Made by a program: the position numbers and the translations under genes. 64,000 bases of DNA from Dehalococcoidia bacterium (GTDB lineage: Bacteria > Chloroflexota > Dehalococcoidia > Lucifugimonadales > UBA3495): the NCBI GenBank assembly GCA_022827095.1, contig JAJDTP010000019.1:212363-276362 (forward strand), given 5' to 3'. Of the stretch, positions 1-8,930 are shown one piece after another. A model generated the notes under the pieces. That model worked only from the letters and a program-made list of their open reading frames with translations. It was not told the DNA's origin and ran no database searches. The stretch's first letter is position 1. Each line of letters begins with the position of its first letter.

Positions 1-546
1 AGCCGGCCAGGGGAACTCGGCCTGCACTTCGGGCAGGGCGACGTTGGTGAAGCGGAGGCTGACCACCGTCGTGTCCGAGTTGCGGGCGATCATCCGGCCG
101 ATGTCCTCGCCCACCTGCTTGGTCAGACCATAGGGCTCGAAGGGCATCATGGGATGATTCTCGTCCAGCGGCAGGTACAGCGGAACGAAAGCGTTGCCGT
201 CGTGGGCCCAACCCATGCCAAAGGCGCTGGAGGAGAACACCACGCGCCGCAGACCCAGTTCAGCCGCCGACATCATGACGTTGAAGTCGCCAGCCACATT
301 GTTCTCGAAGATGACCCTCGGCTCGGCCCGCTGGGGGCCAGGGATCGCGCCCATGTGCACGACGGCGTCCGCGCCCCTGAGCAGGTCCGTCACGCCCGCC
401 GCATCCGACAGTTCGCAGCGCACAAACTCCGCGGGTAAGTCTTCGGCCGGGACGCAGTCGCTGGCCCGAACTTCCCGGCCCTGATCGATCAGCAGTTGCA
501 CCACCCGGCGGCCCAGTCTGCCGGCCGCTCCCGTTACTACAATCAT
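1..546 (-). CDS. NAD(P)-dependent epimerase/dehydratase, 3' end cut by window edge
   Basis: Reading starts at the ATG at 546 and runs off the left edge with no stop (182 codons visible). The N-terminus MIVVTGAAGRLGRRVV carries the Rossmann GxxGxxG dinucleotide-binding loop of the extended SDR superfamily. A later VVFSSSAFGMG segment matches the conserved strand with the active-site Ser, and YGLTKQVGE matches the catalytic YxxxK. The protein probably oxidises or epimerises a sugar-type substrate; the substrate cannot be inferred. It lies 12 bp downstream of the amidase stop on the same strand, so the two are likely cotranscribed. Confidence 0.85.
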   Translation of the reverse strand, partial: MIVVTGAAGRLGRRVVQLLIDQGREVRASDCVPAEDLPAEFVRCELSDAAGVTDLLRGADAVVHMGAIPGPQRAEPRVIFENNVAGDFNVMMSAAELGLRRVVFSSSAFGMGWAHDGNAFVPLYLPLDENHPMMPFEPYGLTKQVGEDIGRMIARNSDTTVVSLRFTNVALPEVQAEFPWPA

Positions 547-558
547 GGCTTCCTCCGG

Positions 559-2073
559 CTAATCCCGTGGGTTGTTGCGGTCGTAGGCGTCGGCGGCGCG
601 GAGGACCGTTGCATCGTCTCCGGTGCGGCCGACCAGCATCATGCCGATGGGCAGGTCGTCGGATGTTCCGCACGGAACGGAAATGGCGGGATGACCGGTG
701 ACGTCGAAGGGGCAGGTGTTGGGGATCATCTCCAGCGCCCGGTCGGTGTACTCCTGGCGGCTGCAGTCGGCCGGCGGGATGACGGTGGCCTTCATGGGCA
801 GCGTGGGCATCACCAGCAGGTCGTACTCGCTGAGGGCATGGTCGTAGGCGGCGGTGAGCGTGCGGGCCAGGTTCTGAGCCTTGGCGTAGTAGCGGCCGTG
901 ATACCGGTCCTGCATGTACTGGCCCATCAGGACCACCAGCTTGGTGGTTTCCGAGAGGTCGTCGGCCCGAGTCTGCCAGCCGCGAGCATAAACGTCCTGC
1001 AAGCCGGTGGTGTAATGGCCCTTCCAGTTGGTGCCCATGCTGTTGCCGGCCACCATGAGCATGGTTGCGCCCTCCACCGCGATGGCCCGCCAGACGTGGA
1101 TACCGTCCCGGTGCCAGGGTATGGACACCGTGCCCACCGTAGCTCCCATGCTCTCGAACGAACGGGCGGCCCTCTCCACCGCGTCATCCACGTCGGCCTC
1201 CGACTCAGGCAGGCCAAAACCCTCTTGGACTATGCCGATGCGCAGACCGGATACGTCGCCGGTCAACGCCTGAGTGTAGCTCTGGCCGACCAGACCGGCG
1301 CTCTGCCGGGGATCCAGGCCGTCCGGGCCGGCGATGGCTTCCAGCATCAGCGCCACGTCGGCGGCGGTCCGGGCCATGGGCCCAGTGTGATCGAGGGTCA
1401 GTTCAATGGGAAAGACGCCGGTGTAGGGAACCAGCCCGTAGGTCGGCTTGAGGCCGTAGATGCCGCACCAGCTGGCGGGAATGCGGATGGATCCGCCCTG
1501 GTCGCCGCCGATGGCCAGGTCCACCTCCCCTGCTGCCACGAGAGCGGCGCTGCCGCTGGATGAGCCGCCGGCCGTGCGCGTGGGGTCATGAGGATTGCGC
1601 ACCGGGCCGGTGTCCGAGGTATGGCTGCCGCCGGAGAAGCACAGGCTCTCGCACACCGCTTTGCCCCGAATGGAACCGCCGGCGTCCAGGATGCGCGTGA
1701 CGATGGTGGCGTCCACGTCGGGGACGTAGCCCTCGAGTACGCTGGTGCCGTTCATCATGGGCACGCCGGCAACGCAGACGTTGTCCTTGATGGCCACGGT
1801 CTTGCCGGAGAGCAATCCGCCTTGAGGTCCGGTGATGTCGGAACGCCAGTACCAGGCGCCCAGCGGGTTGTCGTCCGGTTGGGGTCTCGCGCCTGGAGAG
1901 CGCGGGTATTTGACCTCCAGGCTGGGGGCGGTGAGTTGGTCGAGACGGGCGTAGGAGTCCAATATCGGCTGGCTCAGCTCGATGTAGGACTCCACATCGG
2001 CTGGCGAAGGGTTCAGGTTGTAGGCTTCCGCGATGCGGAAAATCTCGTCGACGGTAGGGCGTTTTGCTGCCAT
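559..2073 (-). CDS. Amidase (amidase signature family)
   Basis: A 504-residue hydrolase of the amidase signature family, the usual length for that family. The signature GGSSSGSAALVA (about residues 165-176) holds the cis-Ser and nearby nucleophilic Ser, and AIKDN (about residue 92) supplies the catalytic Lys. I chose the ATG at 2073 because GGAGG stands 7 bases upstream. A longer in-frame reading to 2244 would translate through a palindromic repeat element and is unlikely to be native. Family members hydrolyse small aliphatic or aromatic amides or act as GatA-type subunits; no GatB or GatC lies nearby, so a free-standing catabolic amidase is more likely. Confidence 0.9.
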   Translation of the reverse strand: MAAKRPTVDEIFRIAEAYNLNPSPADVESYIELSQPILDSYARLDQLTAPSLEVKYPRSPGARPQPDDNPLGAWYWRSDITGPQGGLLSGKTVAIKDNVCVAGVPMMNGTSVLEGYVPDVDATIVTRILDAGGSIRGKAVCESLCFSGGSHTSDTGPVRNPHDPTRTAGGSSSGSAALVAAGEVDLAIGGDQGGSIRIPASWCGIYGLKPTYGLVPYTGVFPIELTLDHTGPMARTAADVALMLEAIAGPDGLDPRQSAGLVGQSYTQALTGDVSGLRIGIVQEGFGLPESEADVDDAVERAARSFESMGATVGTVSIPWHRDGIHVWRAIAVEGATMLMVAGNSMGTNWKGHYTTGLQDVYARGWQTRADDLSETTKLVVLMGQYMQDRYHGRYYAKAQNLARTLTAAYDHALSEYDLLVMPTLPMKATVIPPADCSRQEYTDRALEMIPNTCPFDVTGHPAISVPCGTSDDLPIGMMLVGRTGDDATVLRAADAYDRNNPRD

Positions 2074-2175
2074 GATGCCACCTCCGGTTTCGTTTGGACC
2101 ACGGTTAGGGACTATACTATGCCCTGAGAAATCTGACCCAAACATCGTTACCAGTTCAGTAAAATCCCCATCAAC

Positions 2176-2310
2176 CTCACGCGTACCCACTTCGCCTAAA
2201 CTGTCATTGCGAGCGAAGCGCGGCAATCTCGTTGGGGCAAGCAACGCTGCTGCCGCAACGAGATCGCCACGTCGCTACGCTCCTCGCGATGACACATGGG
2301 TACGCGCGAG
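2176..2310. repeat. Palindromic MITE/REP-like element, copy 1
   Basis: The termini form an inverted repeat (CTCACGCGTACCCA on the left; TGGGTACGCGCGAG on the right). Inside, a larger palindrome runs from TGTCATTGCGAGCGAAGCG to CGCTCCTCGCGATGACA. Related copies lie at 14970-15106 and 62194-62330 with the same size and layout. It sits in the divergent intergenic region between the amidase and the nucleotidyltransferase-HEPN gene. Confidence 0.85.
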
Positions 2311-2328
2311 CGCCGGGAGACGAATCAG

Positions 2329-3120
2329 ATGCAACATCACGACCCCAAAGCGCTGCGCATAGCGAAAGCGGTGCAGCAACGTGAGCAGCCCGATCTCGTC
2401 ATCCTCTTCGGCTCCCGTGCTCGGGGTGACCACGAGGAACTGCTGTCGGATATCGACGTCATGCTGGTGCAATCCACCGAACCTGACGACGCCATCCAAA
2501 AGGCTGCCGCCGACGCGGCCGCTCGGGTCGCCCGGGAGACCTACGGACGGGAAGTGCCGGTGGAACTGGCGTGGAGGACCATCGAAGAGTTCCGGTACAA
2601 CCGCCGCTACGTCAACAGCGTCGAGACCCACGCCGTCAAGGACGGAATAATCATGCCCAGGGACCCGAATGAGTATGGCTCGTCACAATACGAAGACTCG
2701 GACACCGAATATTCTTACGACTGGGAAAATTACGACATACTCATCGAAAGAGCGGAGGCGCACCTGTCCGCCTTCCAGTCGCTGGCAAGCAACCACCAGC
2801 CGGATTTCCCGATAGGCCAGCAGGCCCACTTTGCTCTGGAGTGCGGTTTGAAAGCTCTTTTGGAAGCCCGGCAGATTCCTTATGGCTACAACCACAGCAT
2901 GGCGGACCTGCTGGGCACGCTGCGCCACTTCCACCCCGAAATGCAGGACTTCCGCTTGTCCATAGCCCCCGACATCTACGCGGAGTATGCTGGGCGACGC
3001 GGCTACCGAGCGCGGCGACAACCGCGTCTGACCGACCAGCCGGACTACCTGGAACAGGCCGTTGCCGACGCCCAGTTCCTGATCGAGCGGGCCAAAGCTG
3101 CGAGAGAAGAAGCCAGTTAA
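2329..3120 (+). CDS. Fused minimal nucleotidyltransferase-HEPN protein
   Basis: A 263-residue fusion. Residues about 20-110 are a minimal nucleotidyltransferase: FGSRARGD (27-34) followed by DID (41-43), the metal-binding core of the Pol-beta fold. Residues about 130-260 resemble HEPN domains (AHFALECGLKALLEARQ and a downstream His). Separate MNT and HEPN proteins form toxin-antitoxin pairs in which the nucleotidyltransferase AMPylates the HEPN RNase; here both are in one chain. The HEPN RNase motif (R-x4-6-H) is not clean because the Arg-His spacing is seven, so RNase activity is doubtful. The ATG at 2329 is preferred; an upstream ATG at 2296 lies within the repeat element. Confidence 0.75.
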   Translation: MQHHDPKALRIAKAVQQREQPDLVILFGSRARGDHEELLSDIDVMLVQSTEPDDAIQKAAADAAARVARETYGREVPVELAWRTIEEFRYNRRYVNSVETHAVKDGIIMPRDPNEYGSSQYEDSDTEYSYDWENYDILIERAEAHLSAFQSLASNHQPDFPIGQQAHFALECGLKALLEARQIPYGYNHSMADLLGTLRHFHPEMQDFRLSIAPDIYAEYAGRRGYRARRQPRLTDQPDYLEQAVADAQFLIERAKAAREEAS

Positions 3121-3171
3121 ATATCAGCCGCCCGAACCGAGAAGCAAACATCCCAGACACGGAGGCCAACT

Positions 3172-4932
3172 ATGCCAGTTAAAGGGACCACGATGAGCAG
3201 TTACCGACCGCTAATGCAGGGGGTGAACGGCATGGTTGCGGCCAGCCACCCCAGCGCGGCCATGGCCGGCCTGGAGGTGTTGAAGAAGGGTGGCAACGCG
3301 ATTGACGCCGGTGTAGCCGTCGGCCTGGCGCTGAACGTCGTACACGTCGACGATTGCAGTTTCCTGGGCGTGGCGCCCACGGTCATTTACCTGGCCAACC
3401 GCAAGGAGGTTGTCACCGTCGATGGCCTGGGCGTATGGCCCAGGGCAGCGTCGGTTGATTACTTCCACAAGCACCACGGGGGGAGGATGCCGCCCGGCGT
3501 GTTGTCGTCTCTGACGCCAGCCGCCGCCGATTCGTGGATCACGTCCCTTTCGAAGTTTGGCACGATGACCTTCGGACAGGTGGCGTCCGCCGCCATCGAC
3601 TTGGCCGGCAACGGTTTCCCCATGTTCCGGTACCTGGCCGGCCGGTTCAAGACGGCCTACGACCAGTACAATGCCTACCCGTCGACCGCCGAGATCTACC
3701 TGCCCGGAGGCCGCCCGCCCAAGCAGGGCGAGATGTTCTACCAGAAGGACCTGGCCGCCACCCTGTCCAAACTGGCGGACATCGAGGCTTCAAACGCGGG
3801 CAAGGGCCGGGAAGCGGCAATGAAGGCGGCTCGGGACTACATCTACACCGGCGAACTGGCGCACAAGATTGTCGCCTTCAACCAGGAGATGGGCGGTCTG
3901 CTCACCGAAGAAGACCTGGCCGCGTACCACGTCCAGGTGGGGCCGCCGGTGACGGTCAACTACAAGGGCTATGACGTCTACAGCACCGGGCCGTGGGGAC
4001 AAGGGCCGACGTTCCCCCAGGCGCTCAAGATCCTCGAGGGCTTCGACCTGGCGTCCATGGGCCACAACTCCACCCAGTACGTCCATACCGTAAGCCAGGC
4101 GCTGAACCTGGCCTTCGCCGACCGGGAGCGATACGTGGGTGATCCCGATTTCGTGGATGTTCCGATCAAGGAAATGTTCGCCGAGGAATACCTGACCAAG
4201 CGCCGCGCCCTGATCGACCCCGACCTGGCCTGGCCAGGGACGCCACCGGCGGGCGACCCGCGGAAGGGGAAAGCGACCGTGGAGGGCGCGCCGCAGTCTC
4301 CGCGGGAGGCCGGCGTGCCGGTGGGCACCGCCGGAGTCAGTGGCGGCGGAACGTCCTATTTCGCCGTGATCGACCGGGACGGCAACATCTTCTCCTGCAC
4401 GCCCAGCGAGGGCACCAAGAACGGCGGGCCGATCATCCCGGGCACGGGCCTGGCCTTCTCGCTGCGCGGCACCCAGTCCAAGCTGAACGAAGACCATCCG
4501 GCGTCGGTGGTCGGCGGCAAGCGTCCCCGGCTCACCCCGGCGCCGGCGTTGGTGCTGCGGGATGGAGAGTCGGTCATGGCATTGGGCGCCCATGGCGGCG
4601 ACCACATCCCGCAGGGCACGCTGCAACTGCTGCTCAACGTGCTGGAGTTTGGCCGGGATCCCCAGGAGGCCGTGGAGGAACCACGCTTCTACAGCTACAA
4701 CTTCCCCAGCTCCAACTGGGCGTCGCGGTACGATCCGGGAATGTTGCGCCTGGAGGGCCGCATCTCCGACGAAGTGGTCGACGGCCTGCGCCAAAAGGGC
4801 CACACGATAGAGCAATACCCGGAATGGTGGGAAGGCTCGGCCCTGTATTGCGTCATTACGCGCAACCCCGAGACTGGAGTGCTGCAAGGTGGCGCTGATC
4901 CTAGGTGCGAGGCCTACGCCGTGGGCTATTGA
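3172..4932 (+). CDS. Gamma-glutamyltransferase family protein
   Basis: A 586-residue Ntn-hydrolase of the gamma-glutamyltranspeptidase family. The N-terminal region (AASHPSAAMAGLEVLKKGGNAIDA) is typical, and the autoprocessing/nucleophile threonine is Thr394 in GGTSYFAVIDRDGN. The C-terminal part has the GTGLAFS and PRLTPAPALV-like blocks of the small subunit. The family cleaves gamma-glutamyl amides such as glutathione, and many relatives process other acyl amides. No signal peptide is evident, so it may be cytoplasmic. GGAGG precedes the ATG at 3172; an ATG at 3193 is an alternative start. It converges on the deiodinase-like gene. Confidence 0.88.
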   Translation: MPVKGTTMSSYRPLMQGVNGMVAASHPSAAMAGLEVLKKGGNAIDAGVAVGLALNVVHVDDCSFLGVAPTVIYLANRKEVVTVDGLGVWPRAASVDYFHKHHGGRMPPGVLSSLTPAAADSWITSLSKFGTMTFGQVASAAIDLAGNGFPMFRYLAGRFKTAYDQYNAYPSTAEIYLPGGRPPKQGEMFYQKDLAATLSKLADIEASNAGKGREAAMKAARDYIYTGELAHKIVAFNQEMGGLLTEEDLAAYHVQVGPPVTVNYKGYDVYSTGPWGQGPTFPQALKILEGFDLASMGHNSTQYVHTVSQALNLAFADRERYVGDPDFVDVPIKEMFAEEYLTKRRALIDPDLAWPGTPPAGDPRKGKATVEGAPQSPREAGVPVGTAGVSGGGTSYFAVIDRDGNIFSCTPSEGTKNGGPIIPGTGLAFSLRGTQSKLNEDHPASVVGGKRPRLTPAPALVLRDGESVMALGAHGGDHIPQGTLQLLLNVLEFGRDPQEAVEEPRFYSYNFPSSNWASRYDPGMLRLEGRISDEVVDGLRQKGHTIEQYPEWWEGSALYCVITRNPETGVLQGGADPRCEAYAVGY

Positions 4933-4960
4933 TCGCCCGGCAATGCGAAACCAGGGCCAG

Positions 4961-4986
4961 GGGCAACGGCGTCACGGCCGTTGCCC
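4961..4986. terminator. Hairpin between convergent genes
   Basis: Perfect 10-bp stem GGGCAACGGC / GCCGTTGCCC with a 6-nt loop, lying between the stops of the gamma-glutamyltransferase and the deiodinase-like gene. There is no U-tract on either side, so bidirectional termination is inferred from position only. Confidence 0.5.
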
Positions 4987-4992
4987 TGAAAT

Positions 4993-5748
4993 CTATCGGC
5001 TGACCACGGATGCGGCGCAGGCTTCGATTGCGTGCTCCCACTGATCCAGGTTGAAGAAATGAGGTCCGGCCCCGCCGTGGTACGCCACGTTGCCGTCGAC
5101 GTCCACCAGGTACAGGCGTTCCGGCGCCGCGCCGTATGCTTCGTCGATGGCGTTGTCCATTTCCTCGATGATGATGGGTAGGCCGATGTGCAGGTCGATG
5201 CTGCACGATTGGGCAACCGATTCCCGTTCCTGATAGCTCTGGTGCTGGCGGAACAGTATCCCTTCCGCCACGTTGCTGTCCGTCTGCCAGCCGTCGGTAG
5301 GGTGGGCCTCCTGGACGTAGACGACAAAGAACTCCACCGATTCATTGTAGCGACGGTAGATTTGGGTCATGCGCTCAGACTGGGCGCGGAAGGGCGGTCA
5401 AGTGTAGCTGCCAAAGGCCAGCGCCACCGGCCGCTGCCCGCGAAAATCGGACAGGCGAACCCGTTCGTCAGAACCCAACCGTTTGAGGTCGAAGCCCGGG
5501 GCAACCTCGCCCACGTGGGGACCCATCTCGTCCCGCGCCACCACCGCTTCCAGGGCCAACTTGACGTCCCCGGGCAGTGGCTCATCCCAGTTCTCCATGA
5601 CCTGGCGGGCGGTCACTTGTCCGGCGTCGGTTTGGCCGTTGGGGCTGTACGCCCTGGCCTCCTTCATTGCATCGACAACTCGCCTGAAAACCCGCCGGTC
5701 CTGGGCGCCGAGCCGGGTTATGGCGTTGTCACGTTCTGCTTTCAGCAT
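4993..5748 (-). CDS. Deiodinase-like thioredoxin-fold selenoprotein with in-frame TGA
   Basis: Translating through the TGA at 5400-5398 gives one 251-residue protein. Upstream of the TGA, residues 80-116 (GEVAPGFDLKRL, then VRLSDFRGQRP, ALAFGSYT) are a redoxin/deiodinase N-half. Codons after it read PPFR, then a helix and FFVVYVQEAHPTDGW, the hallmark C-half of iodothyronine-deiodinase-like proteins. The junction therefore reads GSYT-U-PPFR, matching the family's T-U-PPF active site with selenocysteine at position 117. Homologues have Sec or Cys here. A short hairpin with GU in its loop follows the TGA. The product is likely a redox enzyme; its substrate is unknown, and thyronine deiodination is not implied. 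If read as two genes it would appear as pieces 5398-5748 and 4993-5370. No SelA/B/C/D gene lies in the window. Confidence 0.85.
5365..5400 (-). promoter_or_regulatory. Candidate bacterial SECIS after the Sec TGA
   Basis: From the TGA (5400-5398) the transcript reads into GCGC-CCAGUCUGA-GCGC: a 4-bp stem whose loop carries GU about 21-22 nt from the start of the codon. SelB-binding hairpins in bacteria sit directly downstream of UGA with G/U in a small apical loop. The stem here is short; the distance and loop fit, but folding was judged by eye. Confidence 0.5.
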
Positions 5749-5789
5749 GGTGGCCTCCCCCGGGCTCTACCCGCCCGGCTGTGCTACCC

Positions 5790-6344
5790 CTACCGGCTGG
5801 CGACCGCGGCTTCGGTCAGGTCGCGGATGGCGTCCACCGTTTCCGGGCCGGCGGGCGTGCCCATCCGTACGTTTTTGACCGCCTCGTAGGACCGCAGCAC
5901 GTCCGCCATGACCGCGTCGTCAGACTGGTCAATGTCGATGGGGATGCCGACCTGCGCCCACGATGTGTACCCGGTCAGCCAGAACACCTCGGTGGGGTTG
6001 TTCTCCGGGTCTCGGAAGTAGCAGCCGATAGCGCTGGCGTGGCTGACGATGCGGTCCAACTGGTATCCGCGTTCGTGGATGCGCCGCTTGAAATCGCGCA
6101 AATCATCCAGGGATTCCACACGCATCGAAATCTGCTGAATCCAATGCGGATCATCCAGCGAAGGCCGTCCGTTGATCAGGGCGATTTCGTGATCGCAGCT
6201 TTCCGGATCCGCGCTGAAAAAGGCGCCCAGCGGGCCGACCTTGGTACGCTGCATTCCCATGAAATTCTCGTAGAAGTCCATCATGAGTTCGAGGTCATGA
6301 ACGTAGAAGCCGATATGACCGAGGCCCGTAACTTTCGCCGACAT
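5790..6344 (-). CDS. VOC-family (glyoxalase/extradiol dioxygenase) protein
   Basis: A 184-residue vicinal-oxygen-chelate protein with paired beta-alpha-beta-beta-beta modules. Likely metal ligands are His in LGHIGFYV, His in DHEIALI and Glu in NPTEVFW, the His-His-Glu triad of type I extradiol dioxygenases and glyoxalase relatives. GAGGAG stands 7 bases before the ATG at 6344. A C-terminal extension after about residue 135 is alpha-helical and of unknown role. Probable function is ring cleavage or isomerisation in an aromatic or carbonyl catabolic pathway; the substrate is unknown. Confidence 0.85.
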   Translation of the reverse strand: MSAKVTGLGHIGFYVHDLELMMDFYENFMGMQRTKVGPLGAFFSADPESCDHEIALINGRPSLDDPHWIQQISMRVESLDDLRDFKRRIHERGYQLDRIVSHASAIGCYFRDPENNPTEVFWLTGYTSWAQVGIPIDIDQSDDAVMADVLRSYEAVKNVRMGTPAGPETVDAIRDLTEAAVASR

Positions 6345-6544
6345 GTTCAACTCCTCAAATGATTGGCATGTGGGCGCATTATGCGCTCTACCCGGTTCCC
6401 GTGTCGACCTGGCCGGGACATATTGCTGGGCGAGCGTTATTCCCGCGCGCCGAGTGTGTCTTGCCCGCCAACCCGGACTGGTGTTACAAATATCCGAGGA
6501 CCGGGCAGGTTCTTCCATTTTAGTCATGACAGCGAGGTGTCGCC

Positions 6545-7699
6545 GTGGCCGCAAATTCGCACAGCATCGTACAGGACGCCATCGACGTCGCCATAGGAGA
6601 GCGCGGGGAGATCGGGGTGCAGGTTGCAGCCTATTTGGACGGCGAACTGGTGATCGACCAGTGGGGCGGCCTGGCCGACGAGACCACCGGCCGGGAAGTG
6701 GACGGAGACACCCTTTTCCCGGTGTTTTCCAACATTAAGGCGGTGACTGCCACCGCGCTCCACATCCAGGCTGAGCGAGGACTGGTGGACTACTACCAGC
6801 CGGTGGCGAAGTACTGGCCGGAGTTCGGAAAGTACGGCAAGGATAAGGGCACGGTGTTCGACGCGCTGACCCACCGCATCGGCGTGCCCCTGATGCCGGT
6901 GGGAGTTACGCCGGAGCTGATGTGCGACTGGGACTGGATGGTGGGCCAACTAGCGGAGATGCACCCGCTCTTCGAGCCGGGCACACGCAGTGGCTACATG
7001 GCCTATACCTTCGGCTGGGTGGTGGGCGAGGTGGTGCGCCGTACCGACCCCAAGCACCGGCCCTTCGGACAGTTCATCCAGGAAGAGATCTGCCGGCCCC
7101 TGGACATCACCGACCTGTGGGCCGGTATCCCGCCGGAGGTGGAGCCCCGCGTGGCCAAGCTCACCAACGTGCCGCCGCTCGGTCCCGGCGCGCCGGGCCT
7201 GCCTCCGGACTCGCTCCGGTTCCGCGCCACTCCGCCGGAGGTGGGAACCACCCAGGAGGTGTTCGGGCGTTCGGACGTGCGCCAGGCCTGCATCCCCGGA
7301 GCTCAGGGGATCATGACCGCACGCAGCCAGGCGCGGTTCTGGGCCATGCTGGCCAACGGTGGCGAGTTGGACGGTGTGCGCCTGCTTTCCGAGGAACGGG
7401 TGCGGACGTTTCACGTTCCCCGCCCGCCCAGCGATTACGATCCGGTGCACGGCCGGCCGCATCACGGCACCATCGGCGGCTTTCATTTCGCTGGCAGCCC
7501 CGGCATGGGCGCCATGGGCAATAGCTCGCTGGCCTTTGGCCACAACGGAGCCGGCGGCTCGGTGGGCTGGGCTGACCCTCAGCACCGGCTGGCCGTGGCA
7601 ATCCACCACAACCGCATGGTGCCCCACGGCCCGCCGGAAGAAAGCCCGCTGACACCTATCGGCGCGGCGGTGCGGGGGGCATTGGGAATACCGGAGTAA
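6545..7699 (+). CDS. Serine hydrolase, beta-lactamase class C/EstB-like
   Basis: A 384-residue protein of the beta-lactamase-related penicillin-binding/esterase group. The SxxK nucleophile motif is Ser62-Asn-Ile-Lys65. SGYMAYTFGWVVGE corresponds to the Tyr-containing second motif, with the usual Asn of YxN replaced. GHNGAGGS stands where KTG/HxG is expected. These proteins are mostly esterases or peptidases rather than true beta-lactamases. Translation appears to start at GTG 6545, preceded by a GAGG-type ribosome site. No signal peptide is visible. Confidence 0.85.
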   Translation: MAANSHSIVQDAIDVAIGERGEIGVQVAAYLDGELVIDQWGGLADETTGREVDGDTLFPVFSNIKAVTATALHIQAERGLVDYYQPVAKYWPEFGKYGKDKGTVFDALTHRIGVPLMPVGVTPELMCDWDWMVGQLAEMHPLFEPGTRSGYMAYTFGWVVGEVVRRTDPKHRPFGQFIQEEICRPLDITDLWAGIPPEVEPRVAKLTNVPPLGPGAPGLPPDSLRFRATPPEVGTTQEVFGRSDVRQACIPGAQGIMTARSQARFWAMLANGGELDGVRLLSEERVRTFHVPRPPSDYDPVHGRPHHGTIGGFHFAGSPGMGAMGNSSLAFGHNGAGGSVGWADPQHRLAVAIHHNRMVPHGPPEESPLTPIGAAVRGALGIPE

Positions 7700-7707
7700 C
7701 GTCGCCT

Positions 7708-8742
7708 TTAGTCCGGAACCCTGACCAACTTCTGCATCGAGCGTAGCTCGCGGGGTGGGTCCATGTGCCGGCCGTAATCGGTCCAGGACACCTCTGCCAC
7801 GTACAGGTTGCCCCTGGAGTCGATGGCGATGCCGTGGGGCGAATAGAAGCGGCCCGACTGGTCGCCGTAGCTCTCGCGGCCGACGCGGGCCAGGACCTTG
7901 CCCCGGGTGTTCATGACCGTCACTCGCGGACCCAGATCGGTGCCGATGTCGTTGGTACCGATGCCACAGAAGTACTCGCCGATGTAGATCAGCTCCTCGC
8001 CGGAACGGTCGTCGATGCAGATTGCGGCGGCACGGGAGAGGTTGCCCCACTGGGTCTCATATTTGCCGTCGGCGCTGAAGACCTGGATGCGGTGGTTCTC
8101 CCGGTCGGCGACGTACACCCAGCCGTCGTTATCCACGATTACGTTGTGGACGATGTTGAACTGGCCGTCGCAGGTCCCCGACTCTCCCCATGAAAAGAGG
8201 AGCCTGCCGTCGGGCGTGTACTTGTGCACTCTCGCGTTGGAATAGCCGTCGGCCACGTAGAATTCTCCGGTGCGCCGGTCGAAGGCCACGTGAGCAGGGA
8301 CGCTGAACGGCTCGCCGCTCATCCTCGGGCTCGGCCGGTGTGGGGTGCCCAGCGTCATCAACAGCTTGCCGTCCGGCGTGAACTGGCGCACGGTGCTGTC
8401 ACCGTTGTCCACGCAGAAGACGGTGTTGTCCGGAGCGATGGTTACACCGTGGGGGTTGGCGAATACTCCCTCGCCCCAGGTGCGCAGGACGTTGCCATCG
8501 GTGTCAAACACGATCATCGGGATGGTGCCACGATTGAACACGTAGACCTGATCATTGGCGTCGACGGCAACCGAAGTTCCCTCCTTGTACACGCACCCAT
8601 CCGGGAGACGGCCCCAGTTCTCTCCCGACACCCGGTAGTGGAAGCCGTTCTCGCCGATCACTGCCGGCTCGCGGCCGCCGGCTTCGGCGCCGTGCCCCTC
8701 GGTGCGCAGGCCGTATTCCCAGTCCTGTTCCTTGTCGACCAT
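7708..8742 (-). CDS. NHL-repeat beta-propeller protein
   Basis: A 344-residue protein made of about six NHL repeats (for example FANPHGVTIAPDNTVFCVD and NIVHNVIVDNDGWVYVAD), forming a beta-propeller like peptidyl-alpha-hydroxyglycine lyase relatives. GGGAGG precedes the ATG at 8742; a longer in-frame reading to 9114 lacks coding character. There is no secretion signal. A second NHL protein at 14010-14891 has the same layout, and both sit beside MFS permeases and VOC enzymes. Catalytic or binding role is not known. Confidence 0.82.
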   Translation of the reverse strand: MVDKEQDWEYGLRTEGHGAEAGGREPAVIGENGFHYRVSGENWGRLPDGCVYKEGTSVAVDANDQVYVFNRGTIPMIVFDTDGNVLRTWGEGVFANPHGVTIAPDNTVFCVDNGDSTVRQFTPDGKLLMTLGTPHRPSPRMSGEPFSVPAHVAFDRRTGEFYVADGYSNARVHKYTPDGRLLFSWGESGTCDGQFNIVHNVIVDNDGWVYVADRENHRIQVFSADGKYETQWGNLSRAAAICIDDRSGEELIYIGEYFCGIGTNDIGTDLGPRVTVMNTRGKVLARVGRESYGDQSGRFYSPHGIAIDSRGNLYVAEVSWTDYGRHMDPPRELRSMQKLVRVPD

Positions 8743-8930
8743 CAGTCTGACCTCCCTGAAACTGGGACGGCTGCCCAGTGTTCCATGGAATATATCACGG
8801 GGCTCGCCGGTGTCTCCTATGGTCTCGGTGGCCACCCCTCCGCTTGACCATCCGGGGGAGCAATCCGGCCGAGGCCGGGCTGCCGGCCCGCCGCGGAGTG
8901 GCTTGCTGCGAGCGATGCGGATCGCGGCGG

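Noticed and set aside
496..1563. Long plus-strand frame opposite the amidase
   Set aside because: It is a GC-skew shadow; the amidase has clear family motifs on the other strand.
2074..2244. N-terminal extension of the amidase by 57 codons
   Set aside because: It would translate the palindromic repeat, has no ribosome site, and a strong GGAGG precedes the ATG at 2073.
3790..4887. 365-codon minus-strand frame
   Set aside because: Antisense shadow of gamma-glutamyltransferase.
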